Source: Arthrobacter sp. V1I7
Lineage (GTDB): Bacteria > Actinomycetota > Actinomycetes > Actinomycetales > Micrococcaceae
Direction: 5' to 3'
Assembly: GCF_030817015.1 (NCBI RefSeq)
Contig: NZ_JAUSYS010000002.1
Location: forward strand, 97,148 to 161,147
DNA: 64,000 bases
In this document: positions 54,344 to 62,662 of the stretch, in pieces
How positions within the stretch are numbered: the stretch's first letter is position 1
How the letters are laid out: every line of letters starts with the position of its first letter
Translations under genes and position numbers: made by a program
The notes under the pieces: generated by a model
Seen by the model: only the letters and a program-made list of their open reading frames with translations
Database searches by the model: none
What the model was told of the DNA's origin: nothing

Positions 54344-55384
54344 GTGCATGCCCGTAAAGCAGCCTCGTCGTCAGCAACCGAAAAAGTCGGTGCCGAAGGG
54401 GAAGTTGAAGCATTGAGTCAGGCCACGAGAGTGGTTCAGCAGGCTGATTCCCTGGCGCAGGTGCTTGAGCTCTCCAAAGCAATAGCCAAGGTCGTAGACG
54501 GGAGCGTAGGCGCCCGAAAAGCCGTGCCGATCCGGAACTCTTTCGTCCGCAATGACAACCCAGACGAGGATGCGCCGTTAAAAAGGTTGGTTTCGGGCGG
54601 AGGCGGCCGCGGTGCTGCTGTTCCTGTGATGCTCTACGTCGCCCTGATCTGGAAGTGCGCGAAAAAGCCCTTTGACGTGAAGCTCCCTGCGCGGAAGTGG
54701 GCCGAACTCTTGGGTCTGCCTGATCCTTCCGGTAAGGGCGCTCGGCGAATCGCTAACGCTTTGCGGACTCTGGATGGCCTCCGGCTCATCAAGCTCGACA
54801 AAGTGCATGGTGAGGCCTCGAGGGTAACTCTTCTCGATGAGTCAGGTGACGGTTCCGACTACGAGGTTCCGTCGACGGCCTATTCTCGGGGTGGGCTGAA
54901 GCGTGACCTGTATTTTAAGGTTTCGAGCAAGCTGTGGACCTCGGGTGAGCTCCAGCAGCTGAGTGCTTCTGGTTTGGCCATGCTGTTGATCCTCTTGGAG
55001 GAGGGTGGGTATAAGCCCAGTGAGAGTCAGTTCCTTAAGGCATTGCGCTATGCCCCACAGGGACGCGAAGTCTGGTTCACTACCGAGAACTTTCCTGACC
55101 GCTTTGGCATCAGCGCTTCCATGCGGTCCCGCGGAACCAAGGAACTCGAGAATGCCTACCTGCTGGACACGATACGCCGGCCAGTAGGCCCCCCGGGGAC
55201 TCTGGTGTCGTTTACAACGGAAAAGCTCCGCAAGGTCTACATGCTTCAGGGTGACGCCGTGGTGGAGGACAAGGAAACTGAGACCAAGCGGGCGAAGGTC
55301 TTAGCGAAGAAACCCGCTCCTACGGCGACCTCGATCGCCATGGCAGAGAGCAGCCGGCGGCGTACGAAGCAGACCAAGAAGTAA
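54344..55384 (+). CDS. Winged-helix protein, possible replication or regulatory protein
   Basis: A 346-residue protein without a specific family match. The central part (KPFDVKLPARKWAELLGLPD, then GKGARRIANALRTLDGLRLIKL) reads as a winged helix, and a second one may follow (ELQQLSASGLAMLLILLEEGG ... RFGISASMRSRGTKELENAYLLDTI). Two winged helices recall RepA-type initiators or plasmid regulators, but a classical replication gene already lies at 46301. The C-terminus is Lys/Arg-rich. GTG 54344 stands 13 bases after AGGA; an in-frame ATT at 54338 has better spacing, so the start may be an unusual ATT. It points toward the MmeI-type gene. Confidence 0.6.
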   Translation: MHARKAASSSATEKVGAEGEVEALSQATRVVQQADSLAQVLELSKAIAKVVDGSVGARKAVPIRNSFVRNDNPDEDAPLKRLVSGGGGRGAAVPVMLYVALIWKCAKKPFDVKLPARKWAELLGLPDPSGKGARRIANALRTLDGLRLIKLDKVHGEASRVTLLDESGDGSDYEVPSTAYSRGGLKRDLYFKVSSKLWTSGELQQLSASGLAMLLILLEEGGYKPSESQFLKALRYAPQGREVWFTTENFPDRFGISASMRSRGTKELENAYLLDTIRRPVGPPGTLVSFTTEKLRKVYMLQGDAVVEDKETETKRAKVLAKKPAPTATSIAMAESSRRRTKQTKK

Positions 55385-55548
55385 TCGACTCATCCGGCTC
55401 TTGTCAGGCGGTTGACTCCTTTGTTGCAGACCTCTCGGACGCCGATGCAGGGGAGAAGATCAAGCGCTACATGCGGGTCAGGGAGAGTCGCGGCGAGCTA
55501 CAGGCCATCGCATTCCTGGGCCGCAGGGTTTCCGCAAAGTGACATAAA
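55385..55548 (+). other. Possible small downstream coding stretch in another frame
   Basis: Just after the winged-helix gene, a frame shifted by one base encodes QAVDSFVADLSDADAGEKIK followed by RYMRVRESRGELQAIAFLGR and stops at 55540-55542. It looks like real protein and is open back into the winged-helix gene, but has no clear start codon. It may be the true C-terminus after a frameshift, or a small overlapping gene. Confidence 0.35.
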
Positions 55549-55565
55549 GGCTGATGAAATCAGCC
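55549..55565 (+). terminator. Short hairpin, possible terminator
   Basis: GGCTGAT (55549-55555), loop GAA, ATCAGCC (55559-55565): a perfect 7-bp stem directly after the small coding stretch. Confidence 0.45.
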
Positions 55566-55926
55566 TCCGGTAAGGCCCGGCAGTTGCACATTATCCGCTG
55601 CCAGCTCTGACCAGATTGGGCATGGGTTTATTGTTTGTCGACCCAGCGTTCGGGGGCGGACTGCCGGCTGATGCCTACGGCGCGGCCGATGTCGTAAGCG
55701 CTGCAAGCGTCAGCCCCCTGGGTCATGTTGAGCCTTTCATGAATGTTCTGCGGTGGATCCTGGCCGCCTGGCATTCTCCCTGGTTCTAACCAGGTTCTAG
55801 ATCCTGCCGGGGCCGTCCGATCGGTCCCGGCAGGTCCCCACTTACCCATGCGTGCGAAACAGCACGCAACGGCTCTTAGGCGCCAGTCGCTGGGATAGAT
55901 TTGGCTCGACTTGTTGTGGTTCTCAG
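55566..55926 (+). other. Spacer before the MmeI-type gene
   Basis: No confident gene. A minus-strand frame ending at 55628 has a helix-turn-helix-like end (AYDIGRAVGISRQSAPERW), which could be the remnant of a recombinase-type DNA-binding tail. The promoter of the restriction gene should lie in the right half. Confidence 0.35.
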
Positions 55927-58695
55927 ATGGGGTGTGGTGTGGCGTCAAAGCTTTCTCTGGCAGAAATAAGAGCCAACGCGGGTCGTTTCTCTCGGCGGTG
56001 GAGCGATGCTAGCCGGGAAAATGCTGACACCCAGATGTTTTGGGCGGAGTTCTTTGCCGCCTTTGGGATCGACGCCCGCCGTTTCGTAGTTTTTGAGCAT
56101 CACGCGAGCCGCTTCACTACCGGAGGGTCCGGGCGCATCGACGTCTTCTGGCCTGGTGAACTCCTGGTCGAGCAGAAATCACGTGGTGCTGACCTGCGCA
56201 AAGCTGCTGATCAGGCCTACGACTATCTGGACTCCTTGGACGACAAAGACCTGCCCAGGCTGATCGTCCTCTGCGACTTCAATAAATTCGTCGTCCATGA
56301 CGTATCCGTGACCCCAAAGGTCACACATGAGTTTGACTTGAAGTCCCTGCCGAACCGCATTGGTCTTTTTACTTGGATGGCCGGCTACACGCGGGAGCCG
56401 TCCGTTGCCGTTTCGGAGCAAGCTGCTAACGCCAAAGCAGTCACCAAAATGGCGCAACTCTACGACGCGCTGACGGATGACAAGCTCTCGGACCATCACG
56501 TCTCTGTGTTCCTCACCCGCATTCTCTTCTTGTTGTTCGGGGAAGACACTGGCCTACTTGAACGTGGTTTATTTCGTCAGATCATCGCGGACAAAACCGC
56601 CGCAGACGGTTCGGATCTTGGCTCCTGGATTCAACACATTTTCCAGACCCTTGACACTGCTCAGATTGATCGCTCATCCCGCACAGATGAGATGCTCCTG
56701 CGCCTGCCCTACGTGAACGGGTCGATCTTCACAGAAGTCATTCCCACGGCTCACTTTGACCGAACCATGCGCGATGCGCTCTTGTCGGCCTGCGATTTTG
56801 AGTGGGGGTTAATCTCCCCGGCCGTGTTCGGGTCGATGTTCCAGTCCGTGAAGTCAAAGGAAACCCGTCGAGGGCTGGGAGAGCACTACACAACAGAACG
56901 TGACATCCTCCGCGCTATCGGGCCGCTCTTCCTTGACCAGCTCCACTCCGAGTTCCAGGCTGCACAATTCAGCGTAAAGAGTCTGAATGCCTTATGGGAC
57001 AGGATTTCGTCCTTCAAGTTCCTCGACCCAGCGTGTGGATGTGGAAACTTCCTGGTGGTCACCTACAGGGAATTGAGGGCGCTGGAACTAAGGATTATTG
57101 AGCAGCTGCAGCAGCTCCGGGCGGGTGGCGGTCAGACGGTCTTGCTCGGGGAAGATATGGGGCTGAAGGTGAGCCTCGCGCAGATGCACGGGATAGAGCT
57201 GGAAGAGTGGCCGGCCAGGATCGCAGAGGTCGCCCTGTTCATTGCTGACCATCAAGCCAACCGCCACATGATGGAGACGGTTGGGTCGGCTCCTGATCGT
57301 TTGCCTCTGACCACTTCCGCAAAGATCGTCAGGGACAACGCCCTTGGCTTCGATTGGAACCTTGTACTGCCCGCCGGGGACAACGTTGTTGTGGTCGGCA
57401 ACCCGCCTTTCATTGGAATCAGCCTCCGGACTGATCGGCAGACGGCCGAGTTGAAAGCGGTTTGGGGGAAAAAGCACTATCACGGCAGCCTCGATTACGT
57501 CAGCGGCTGGTACATCAAAGCTGCTGATTACATGGGCGGGCACAAGGGACGAATTGGTTTCGTTTCCACGTCTTCCATTTGCCAAGGCGAGCAGGTAGCT
57601 CCGCTGTGGGGTCCGATCCTGGGCCGCGGATTCGAGATTGATTTTGCCCATCGCACTTTTGCTTGGACATCTGAGGCAAGTGGCAAAGCCTCTGTTCACG
57701 TCGTTATCGTCGCGTTCTCACGTGGCGGTGTGCTTGGACGCAAGGTGCTGTTCGATTACCCGAGTATCAAGGGCGAGCCGGTTATGAGGGAAGTATCGAA
57801 CATCTCGCCTTATTTGGTTGAAGGCCCGTCCGTGGTTGTCTATCCGCAATCGAAGCCGCTGAGCCCAGCCCTGGGGGAGGTCCGGTACGGCAGTAAGCCC
57901 ACAGATGGCGGTGGCTTCTTCATCGGCGCCGATGAATACGCGGAGTTCATGAGTGATCCCGCGGCTGCCAAGTACGTTCGTCCCTTTGTCGGCACTAAGG
58001 AGCTGCTGCACGATATTCCCCGGTGGTGCCTCTGGATGGTCGATCTTGACCCCTCCGACCTTAAGAACTCGCCCCTGCTGCGCGAGCGGTTGGAGCGCGT
58101 GAAAGCATTCCGCCTGGCAAGTGATGCGGCTTCTACACGCGAATACGCCACTATGGCGCGGCTGTTCCGCCAAATAGCCCAGCCCGACACCAACTACCTT
58201 TGCATTCCCCGGCATGTCCTGGAACGGCGTTTGTTCTTCACCGCTAAGCGGTTAGCGCCGGCAACGATCTCTGGCGACGCCAATTTTGTCGCTGATGATC
58301 CCGACGGCTTCATGTTCGCAGTGATCTCTTCGACGGCATACGTCGTCTGGCAAAAGACGGTTGGTGGCCGAATCAAGAGTGATCTGCGGTTCTCCAAGCT
58401 AGGTGTATGGAACACACTTCCCTTGCCGGCGGTGACCCCCGAACTACGCAAGGAAATCGTGGCGGCCGGCGAAGCCGTCCAAAATGCCCGTGAAAGTCAC
58501 CCCAGTCTCTCTCTGGCCCAGATGTACGACCCGGACGCAATGCCTCTGGATTTGATAAGGGCACACGCAGCGCTGGATAAGGCAGTGGATCGTGCGTTTT
58601 TCGGCCGCAGGTCAGTACAGACGGATGAGCGGCGCTTAACGCTGCTATTTGAGCTCTATGAGACACTGGCTGCTGCCCGGAAGGCAGCAGCCTAA
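55927..58695 (+). CDS. MmeI-family type IIG/IIL restriction-modification enzyme
   Basis: A single-chain restriction endonuclease and adenine methyltransferase. From ATG 55927 (GTG 55939 also possible) it has 922 residues, close to MmeI (919). The nuclease site is Asp72-x9-Glu82-x-Lys84 (RIDVFWPGELLVEQK), matching the D-x9-ExK of MmeI. Methyltransferase motif I is DPACGCGNF (Asp367) and motif IV is NPPF (492-495), indicating N6-adenine methylation. A target recognition domain follows with WCLWMVDLDPSDL and SDLRFSKLGVWNT. Such enzymes protect only one strand of an asymmetric site and cut about 20 bases away. No separate methylase or specificity gene is needed or seen. All core motifs are intact. 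Confidence 0.9.
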   Translation: MGCGVASKLSLAEIRANAGRFSRRWSDASRENADTQMFWAEFFAAFGIDARRFVVFEHHASRFTTGGSGRIDVFWPGELLVEQKSRGADLRKAADQAYDYLDSLDDKDLPRLIVLCDFNKFVVHDVSVTPKVTHEFDLKSLPNRIGLFTWMAGYTREPSVAVSEQAANAKAVTKMAQLYDALTDDKLSDHHVSVFLTRILFLLFGEDTGLLERGLFRQIIADKTAADGSDLGSWIQHIFQTLDTAQIDRSSRTDEMLLRLPYVNGSIFTEVIPTAHFDRTMRDALLSACDFEWGLISPAVFGSMFQSVKSKETRRGLGEHYTTERDILRAIGPLFLDQLHSEFQAAQFSVKSLNALWDRISSFKFLDPACGCGNFLVVTYRELRALELRIIEQLQQLRAGGGQTVLLGEDMGLKVSLAQMHGIELEEWPARIAEVALFIADHQANRHMMETVGSAPDRLPLTTSAKIVRDNALGFDWNLVLPAGDNVVVVGNPPFIGISLRTDRQTAELKAVWGKKHYHGSLDYVSGWYIKAADYMGGHKGRIGFVSTSSICQGEQVAPLWGPILGRGFEIDFAHRTFAWTSEASGKASVHVVIVAFSRGGVLGRKVLFDYPSIKGEPVMREVSNISPYLVEGPSVVVYPQSKPLSPALGEVRYGSKPTDGGGFFIGADEYAEFMSDPAAAKYVRPFVGTKELLHDIPRWCLWMVDLDPSDLKNSPLLRERLERVKAFRLASDAASTREYATMARLFRQIAQPDTNYLCIPRHVLERRLFFTAKRLAPATISGDANFVADDPDGFMFAVISSTAYVVWQKTVGGRIKSDLRFSKLGVWNTLPLPAVTPELRKEIVAAGEAVQNARESHPSLSLAQMYDPDAMPLDLIRAHAALDKAVDRAFFGRRSVQTDERRLTLLFELYETLAAARKAAA

Positions 58696-58762
58696 GCAGA
58701 TGCCCATGGACATCCGCAGCAGGGAAACTTAAACCCTCATGTTGCGCCAGTGGGCAACGCCC

Positions 58763-59803
58763 TCAAAGGGCAGAGCGCAACCCTTCGGGAAGAACGAGGC
58801 CGGCGGGGGATAGCTCGGGCCTGGCCCGGTGCACTCGGAGGGGATGCCGAAACGACCGGCCAGACCATGCCGTATCAGCGGAGACCTCAACCACCAGGGG
58901 TTCTACGAGCGTCAGCGCTACTGGTTTCTTGTCGCGGTTGAACCGGTCCAGGGTGGTGCCTTTCACGGTCGTGGGCCAGGGGTGGGCGCCGGCGGGTGGT
59001 TGCAGCCACCGGGCCAGTTCCCGCGCCGCTGCGGTCTTCAAGGGCGTGGATCTACCGACGATCCGCAGCTCCCCGTCCAGGACCAGCCCGGCCACGATCT
59101 CGCGGGGTTCGGTGATCGGCCCGATGACTGCTCCGCAGATGATTTCCAGGGTTTCGCGGTGTTTGAGTTTCAGCCAGGAACGGGCACCTGGTGTGTATGG
59201 CTGGTCGTTGCCTTTGATGACCAGTCCCTCGATCCCGGTGTGAGGCAGCTCTTCGAGCCACCTGGCCGCCTCGTCCGGATTGGTGGTGGTGGGGGAGAGC
59301 GAGAGCGGAGGCGCCCACCCGCGGGCAAGTTCTTCCAGGAGCGCCCGCCGCTGACTCAGCGGCAGCGCCCTCGCATCATGTCCGGCCACGGCCAGAACAT
59401 CGAAGGCGACGTAACTGGCCGGAGTCTGCCGAACCAGTCCGGGGAGGGTCCTGGGGCCGGCGCCCAGGCGTTGCTGCAATGCCGAGAAATCCAGCCTCCC
59501 CCCGGCCCAGATCACGGCTTCGCCGTCGACCACGCACCCGGGCGGGACGTCTGATGCGAGAGCTGCAGTGAGTTCGGGGAAGTACCCGGCGAGCTCTTTG
59601 CCCTGCCTGGACCATAGGGTCACCCCGGTATCGTCGTGGATCGCGACGCAGCGGTAACCGTCCCATTTGGGCTCATAGGACAGGCTCCCGGGCAACGCAC
59701 CAGCTCGTGGCATCCTCGCCACGGCCCGGGCCAGGGCCACCTTCAGCGGCGGGACAAGGTCCGCCGGCAGCCCGGACCCGGACGGCGGTCTAGCTGCCGC
59801 CAT
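58763..59803 (-). CDS. ATP-dependent DNA ligase (LigC-like)
   Basis: A 346-residue ligase consisting of adenylation and OB domains. The nucleotidyl lysine is K46 in EPKWDGYRC; further motifs are WSRQGKELAGYFPE, VDGEAVIW, SYVAFDVLAV, GIEGLVIKG and WLKLKHRE, the six conserved nucleotidyltransferase motifs in order. The size matches mycobacterial LigC-type enzymes, used in alternative repair. It is the last gene of an SOS-box-led minus-strand operon that begins with umuDC, so it may seal DNA after translesion synthesis (inference). It overlaps the preceding small gene by 14 bases. Confidence 0.88.
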   Translation of the reverse strand: MAAARPPSGSGLPADLVPPLKVALARAVARMPRAGALPGSLSYEPKWDGYRCVAIHDDTGVTLWSRQGKELAGYFPELTAALASDVPPGCVVDGEAVIWAGGRLDFSALQQRLGAGPRTLPGLVRQTPASYVAFDVLAVAGHDARALPLSQRRALLEELARGWAPPLSLSPTTTNPDEAARWLEELPHTGIEGLVIKGNDQPYTPGARSWLKLKHRETLEIICGAVIGPITEPREIVAGLVLDGELRIVGRSTPLKTAAARELARWLQPPAGAHPWPTTVKGTTLDRFNRDKKPVALTLVEPLVVEVSADTAWSGRSFRHPLRVHRARPELSPAGLVLPEGLRSAL

Positions 59804-60071
59804 CGAGGGCTTCCAGCGCCTCTATCTCGGCGGCGTCCAGCAATGCTGCCGGATCGTCGCCGGTGGCCCGGGCCACGTCCAGGGATTTGAAGTGGACCCG
59901 GGCGAGGGTGATGGCCACCAGCTCCAGGAAGGCGGTGCCGTTGCGCTGCTCGATGTCGCCCAGATAGTCGAGCATGCGCCCCTCCAGGGCGCCGGGTCCT
60001 TCGGATTCTTCCGCGGCGAGCCGCGTCAGCGTCAGAGCCGCGAGGTCCGGGCTGTCGTAGATGAGTCCCAT
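59790..60071 (-). CDS. Small protein of unknown function in the SOS operon
   Basis: A 93-residue acidic, probably helical protein (MGLIYDSPDLAALTLTRLAA, ... LDYLGDIEQRNGTAFLELVAITLARVHF). No family recognised. It is 43 bases downstream of the previous gene and overlaps the ligase start by 14 bases, so it is likely translated with the ligase. Confidence 0.55.
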   Translation of the reverse strand: MGLIYDSPDLAALTLTRLAAEESEGPGALEGRMLDYLGDIEQRNGTAFLELVAITLARVHFKSLDVARATGDDPAALLDAAEIEALEALDGGS

Positions 60072-60114
60072 GGGCCAACGCTACCCACCCCGCCGGCGTG
60101 GTCAAGAGCCAGTT

Positions 60115-60531
60115 TTAGCGCCAGCGGTAGTACGCCAGCGGTAGTACGCCAGCGGTAGTACGCCAGCGGTAGGATTCCAGCGCGCGCAGCAGGGGAGCGG
60201 GGCCGCCTTTCAGGCGGTCGACGGGGCGGGCTCCGGCCAGTTCCCTGGAGGGGGTGACCATCCAGACGGTGAAGTAGTTGTGTGGGATCTGCAGCTCCAT
60301 CGCACGTTGAAAGAGGGCAATGACCTGCGGGCGGAGTTGTCCGCCGGGGAGGAACTGGAATCCCGGGCAAAAGGTGCCGTCGTCGATGAAGACGCGCACC
60401 AGCTGCCGCATCACCGGTTCGGGGTCTTCCATGAGCCCGGAGAGCCGGCGGTGCACCTGCTGAAGGGTCGGCAGCGTGAATTCCGTCCGGATCGCTGCCC
60501 ATGTCTGATCGTTGATGGGTTGGCCGTTCAC
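60115..60531 (-). CDS. Protein with DUF2384/MbcA-like C-terminal domain, 3' end formed by tandem repeats
   Basis: A 138-residue protein. FQFLPGGQLRPQVIALFQRA and NYFTVWMVTPSRELAGARPV then DRLKGGPAPLLRAL resemble the toxin-binding (DUF2384, Xre/MbcA/ParS) domain, which normally accompanies RES-type toxins; no RES toxin lies beside it. The last 19 residues (YRWRTTAGVLPLAYYRWR) come from four 14-bp tandem repeats at 60119-60174 and are surely not ancestral. It starts at ATG 60531, overlapping the DUF6504 gene by 4 bases. Confidence 0.55.
   Translation of the reverse strand: MNGQPINDQTWAAIRTEFTLPTLQQVHRRLSGLMEDPEPVMRQLVRVFIDDGTFCPGFQFLPGGQLRPQVIALFQRAMELQIPHNYFTVWMVTPSRELAGARPVDRLKGGPAPLLRALESYRWRTTAGVLPLAYYRWR
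60119..60174. repeat. 14-bp tandem repeat, four copies
   Basis: CGCCAGCGGTAGTA is repeated at 60119, 60133, 60147 and 60161 (the last with one mismatch). It lies at the 3' end of the minus-strand gene 60115-60531. As 14 is not a multiple of 3, each added copy changes the reading frame and stop position. Confidence 0.85.
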
Positions 60532-60866
60532 TCTTCGTCGGTTGTTTCGTCGGCGTCACTGATGTTTTCCAGCAACCAATGCGTGGAGAGCGGTTCCCGG
60601 CGCAGCGTGGCGGTCCGGAGGGTCGAATGGGTGCCGGAGCGGACCTGAACTTGCCAGTATTCGATGCTGACGAGGTCGCCGCTGCCGACGGCTGCTGTGC
60701 GGCGGGTGTCCCACCAGGCATCTCTTCCGTACCAGTGCCGGGATTCCGTGTCGGGATCGACCAGCCAGATCCGTCCGTCGTGCCGAATGGCGAGGGGTTT
60801 GCCTGCCGGGTCGGTCCGGACCTGCAGGTCATTGGCGCGTGTGGGAGCTTCGACGGTCGTGGTCAT
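60528..60866 (-). CDS. DUF6504-like protein
   Basis: A 112-residue protein with IRHDGRIWLVDPDTESRHWY, GRDAWWDTRRTAAVGSGDLV, SIEYWQVQVRSGT and STHWLLENISD. This order resembles DUF6504, a small actinobacterial domain found next to Y-family polymerases (moderate confidence). It lies 44 bases after umuC in the same operon, where a role as polymerase accessory is likely (inference). Confidence 0.65.
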   Translation of the reverse strand: MTTTVEAPTRANDLQVRTDPAGKPLAIRHDGRIWLVDPDTESRHWYGRDAWWDTRRTAAVGSGDLVSIEYWQVQVRSGTHSTLRTATLRREPLSTHWLLENISDADETTDEE

Positions 60867-60910
60867 GGGGTGGTGTTCTTTCGTGGTGCGGTCGTGCTGG
60901 CGTGTTTGGT

Positions 60911-62209
60911 TTAGGCGGCTTTGACGAGGGGGAGTTCGTCCCAGTGGGTGGTGTAGCGGGGGGAGAGCATGTCCCGTTTCATGGTCCAGTCCGGCCCCCC
61001 GCGGATTCCGCCGTGGCCGAGGCCGATGGAGCCGCGCCCGTACCGGCGGGTGATATCTTCCAGGAGTGTTCCGACGTGGCGCTCCTCGTGCGGGTTCTCG
61101 AACAGGGCCAGGGGTGTCTGGTTTCCGGTGGGCCTCAGATCGGTGACCATGATCCCGGCCCTGGCGTACCTGATGCCCTCGCAGATGCGGGGGAGGAGTG
61201 CGTGAGCGGCCTTGGTGAGCAGGACCGGGTCCGCGGTGGGCATCGGCAGCGGCACGCAGACCGAGGGGTAGGAGGTGTCTTTCGGGTTGAAGTGTGAGGT
61301 GCCGGCGAACGCGGTGAGGACTTTGGCCTGGAGACCGTGTTTGGCCAGCCGTGCCGAGGCCTGCTGGCCGTAGACGCTCATGACCTGCTGGATCCCGGCG
61401 GCGGTGGTGATGGGGGTGGCGAAGGAGCGGGAAAAGATGAGCTGGTCCCGGCCGCTCCGTTCTTCCTCCATAGGGATGCAGGGGGTGCCCTGCAGTTCCA
61501 GTACGGTGCGCATCATGACCACGGAGAAGCGGTCCCGGATCATGACCGGATCCGCCCGGGACAGGTCAAGGATCGAATGGATCCCCAGGGCGTTGAGCCG
61601 TTTGGTCAGCCGGCCGGCGACACCCCAGATCTCGATGACGGACAGGCGGCGCATCAGAGACTCCCTGTCCGCGGCGGGCACGGAGTCCCAGTGGCAGACC
61701 CCGTTGAAGGCAGGGTTGTTCTTTGCCCATTTGTTGGCCAGTTTCGCCAGAGTCTTCGTGGGCGCGATCCCGACACAGACCGGTACCCCGACGTTGCGCC
61801 GCACGGCCACCTTCATGTCCCGGCCCAGGGCCAGCAGCTGGTCCGGGGTGCCTTTGACGCCGAGGAAGGCCTCGTCGATGCTGTAGACCTCCAGCCAGGC
61901 CGAGTACCGGCCGAGGAGTTCCATCACGCGGGCGCTGATGTCGCCATAGAGCTCGTAGTTGCTCGAGAGGGCAACGAGTCCCCATTCCTTGGCCCGCGGG
62001 GCGAGTTTGAACCATGGCTCACCCATGGCGATGCCCAAGCGTTTTGCTTCAGGGGAGCGGGTGACGGCACAGCCGTCGTTGTTGGACAGGACGATGACGG
62101 GCCGGCCCTCCAGGGACGGGTTGAATGCCCGCTCGGCCGAGGCGTAGAAGCAGTTCACATCAACGTGCGCGATCTGCGGCAGCCGCCGCATCACCGCAGG
62201 CTTAGACAT
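60911..62209 (-). CDS. umuC: Y-family DNA polymerase V catalytic subunit (UmuC)
   Basis: A 432-residue translesion polymerase. The palm motifs are HVDVNCFYASAERAF (metal-binding Asp) near residue 15 and EVYSIDEAFLGV near residue 110, followed by VCVGIAPTKTLAKLANKWAK and the thumb/little finger with IEIWGVAGRLTKRLNALGI. The C-terminal DUF4113-like tail (RYGRGSIGLGHGG, RDMLSPRYTTHWDELP) is typical of UmuC rather than DinB. It overlaps umuD by 8 bases, giving the canonical umuDC arrangement behind the SOS box at 62647. Confidence 0.93.
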   Translation of the reverse strand: MSKPAVMRRLPQIAHVDVNCFYASAERAFNPSLEGRPVIVLSNNDGCAVTRSPEAKRLGIAMGEPWFKLAPRAKEWGLVALSSNYELYGDISARVMELLGRYSAWLEVYSIDEAFLGVKGTPDQLLALGRDMKVAVRRNVGVPVCVGIAPTKTLAKLANKWAKNNPAFNGVCHWDSVPAADRESLMRRLSVIEIWGVAGRLTKRLNALGIHSILDLSRADPVMIRDRFSVVMMRTVLELQGTPCIPMEEERSGRDQLIFSRSFATPITTAAGIQQVMSVYGQQASARLAKHGLQAKVLTAFAGTSHFNPKDTSYPSVCVPLPMPTADPVLLTKAAHALLPRICEGIRYARAGIMVTDLRPTGNQTPLALFENPHEERHVGTLLEDITRRYGRGSIGLGHGGIRGGPDWTMKRDMLSPRYTTHWDELPLVKAA

Positions 62210-62633
62210 GATGCAAGCAGCGGGTCGCGACGCCCCAGATGACCAGGTCCGAGACCGACGGGACCCGGATGTCCGGGTAGGCCGGGTTCTCCGCCTGCAG
62301 CACTACCCCGGTTCCCGTGATCCGCAGCCGTTTGATGGTCAGCTCTCCGTCGAGGACCGCGACGACCACGGACCCGTCCACCGGTTCCAGGGCCCGGTTG
62401 ACGATCAGTTCATCGCCGTCGCTGATGCCGGCGCCTTCCATCGATTCCCCGGACACCCGCACGACGTAGGTGCTGGTGATGTCCTTGATCAGGTGCTCGT
62501 TCAGGTCGATCCGGCCATCGAAGTAGTCCTGCGCGGGCGACGGATACCCCGCCGCGACGGGTACCGGAGATATCAGCACCGACAACAACGATGCGCCCGC
62601 ATCTATCACACGGGGACCGACAACAACGCCCAC
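62202..62633 (-). CDS. umuD: UmuD, self-cleaving S24 peptidase subunit of polymerase V
   Basis: A 143-residue LexA-like protease domain without a DNA-binding part. The catalytic serine is Ser64 (SGESMEGAGI), the lysine is Lys101 (DGELTIKRL), and the cleavage site is Ala28-Gly29 in VPVAAGYPSPAQ. In E. coli UmuD these are Ser60, Lys97 and Cys24-Gly25, an identical offset of 4. The SOS box ends 14 bases upstream of the ATG, so expression should rise with DNA damage. Confidence 0.92.
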   Translation of the reverse strand: MGVVVGPRVIDAGASLLSVLISPVPVAAGYPSPAQDYFDGRIDLNEHLIKDITSTYVVRVSGESMEGAGISDGDELIVNRALEPVDGSVVVAVLDGELTIKRLRITGTGVVLQAENPAYPDIRVPSVSDLVIWGVATRCLHHV

Positions 62634-62646
62634 AACACACCTTTAT

Positions 62647-62662
62647 TCGAATATATGTTCGA
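62647..62662. promoter_or_regulatory. SOS (LexA) box
   Basis: TCGAATATATGTTCGA matches the Gram-positive/actinobacterial consensus TCGAACRNNYGTTCGA at all but one fixed position (T for C at the sixth base). It lies immediately upstream of umuD on the minus strand. Confidence 0.85.

Noticed and set aside
60119..60174. Repeats considered as a CRISPR array
   Set aside because: The units are 14 bp, directly adjacent without spacers, and no cas genes are present.
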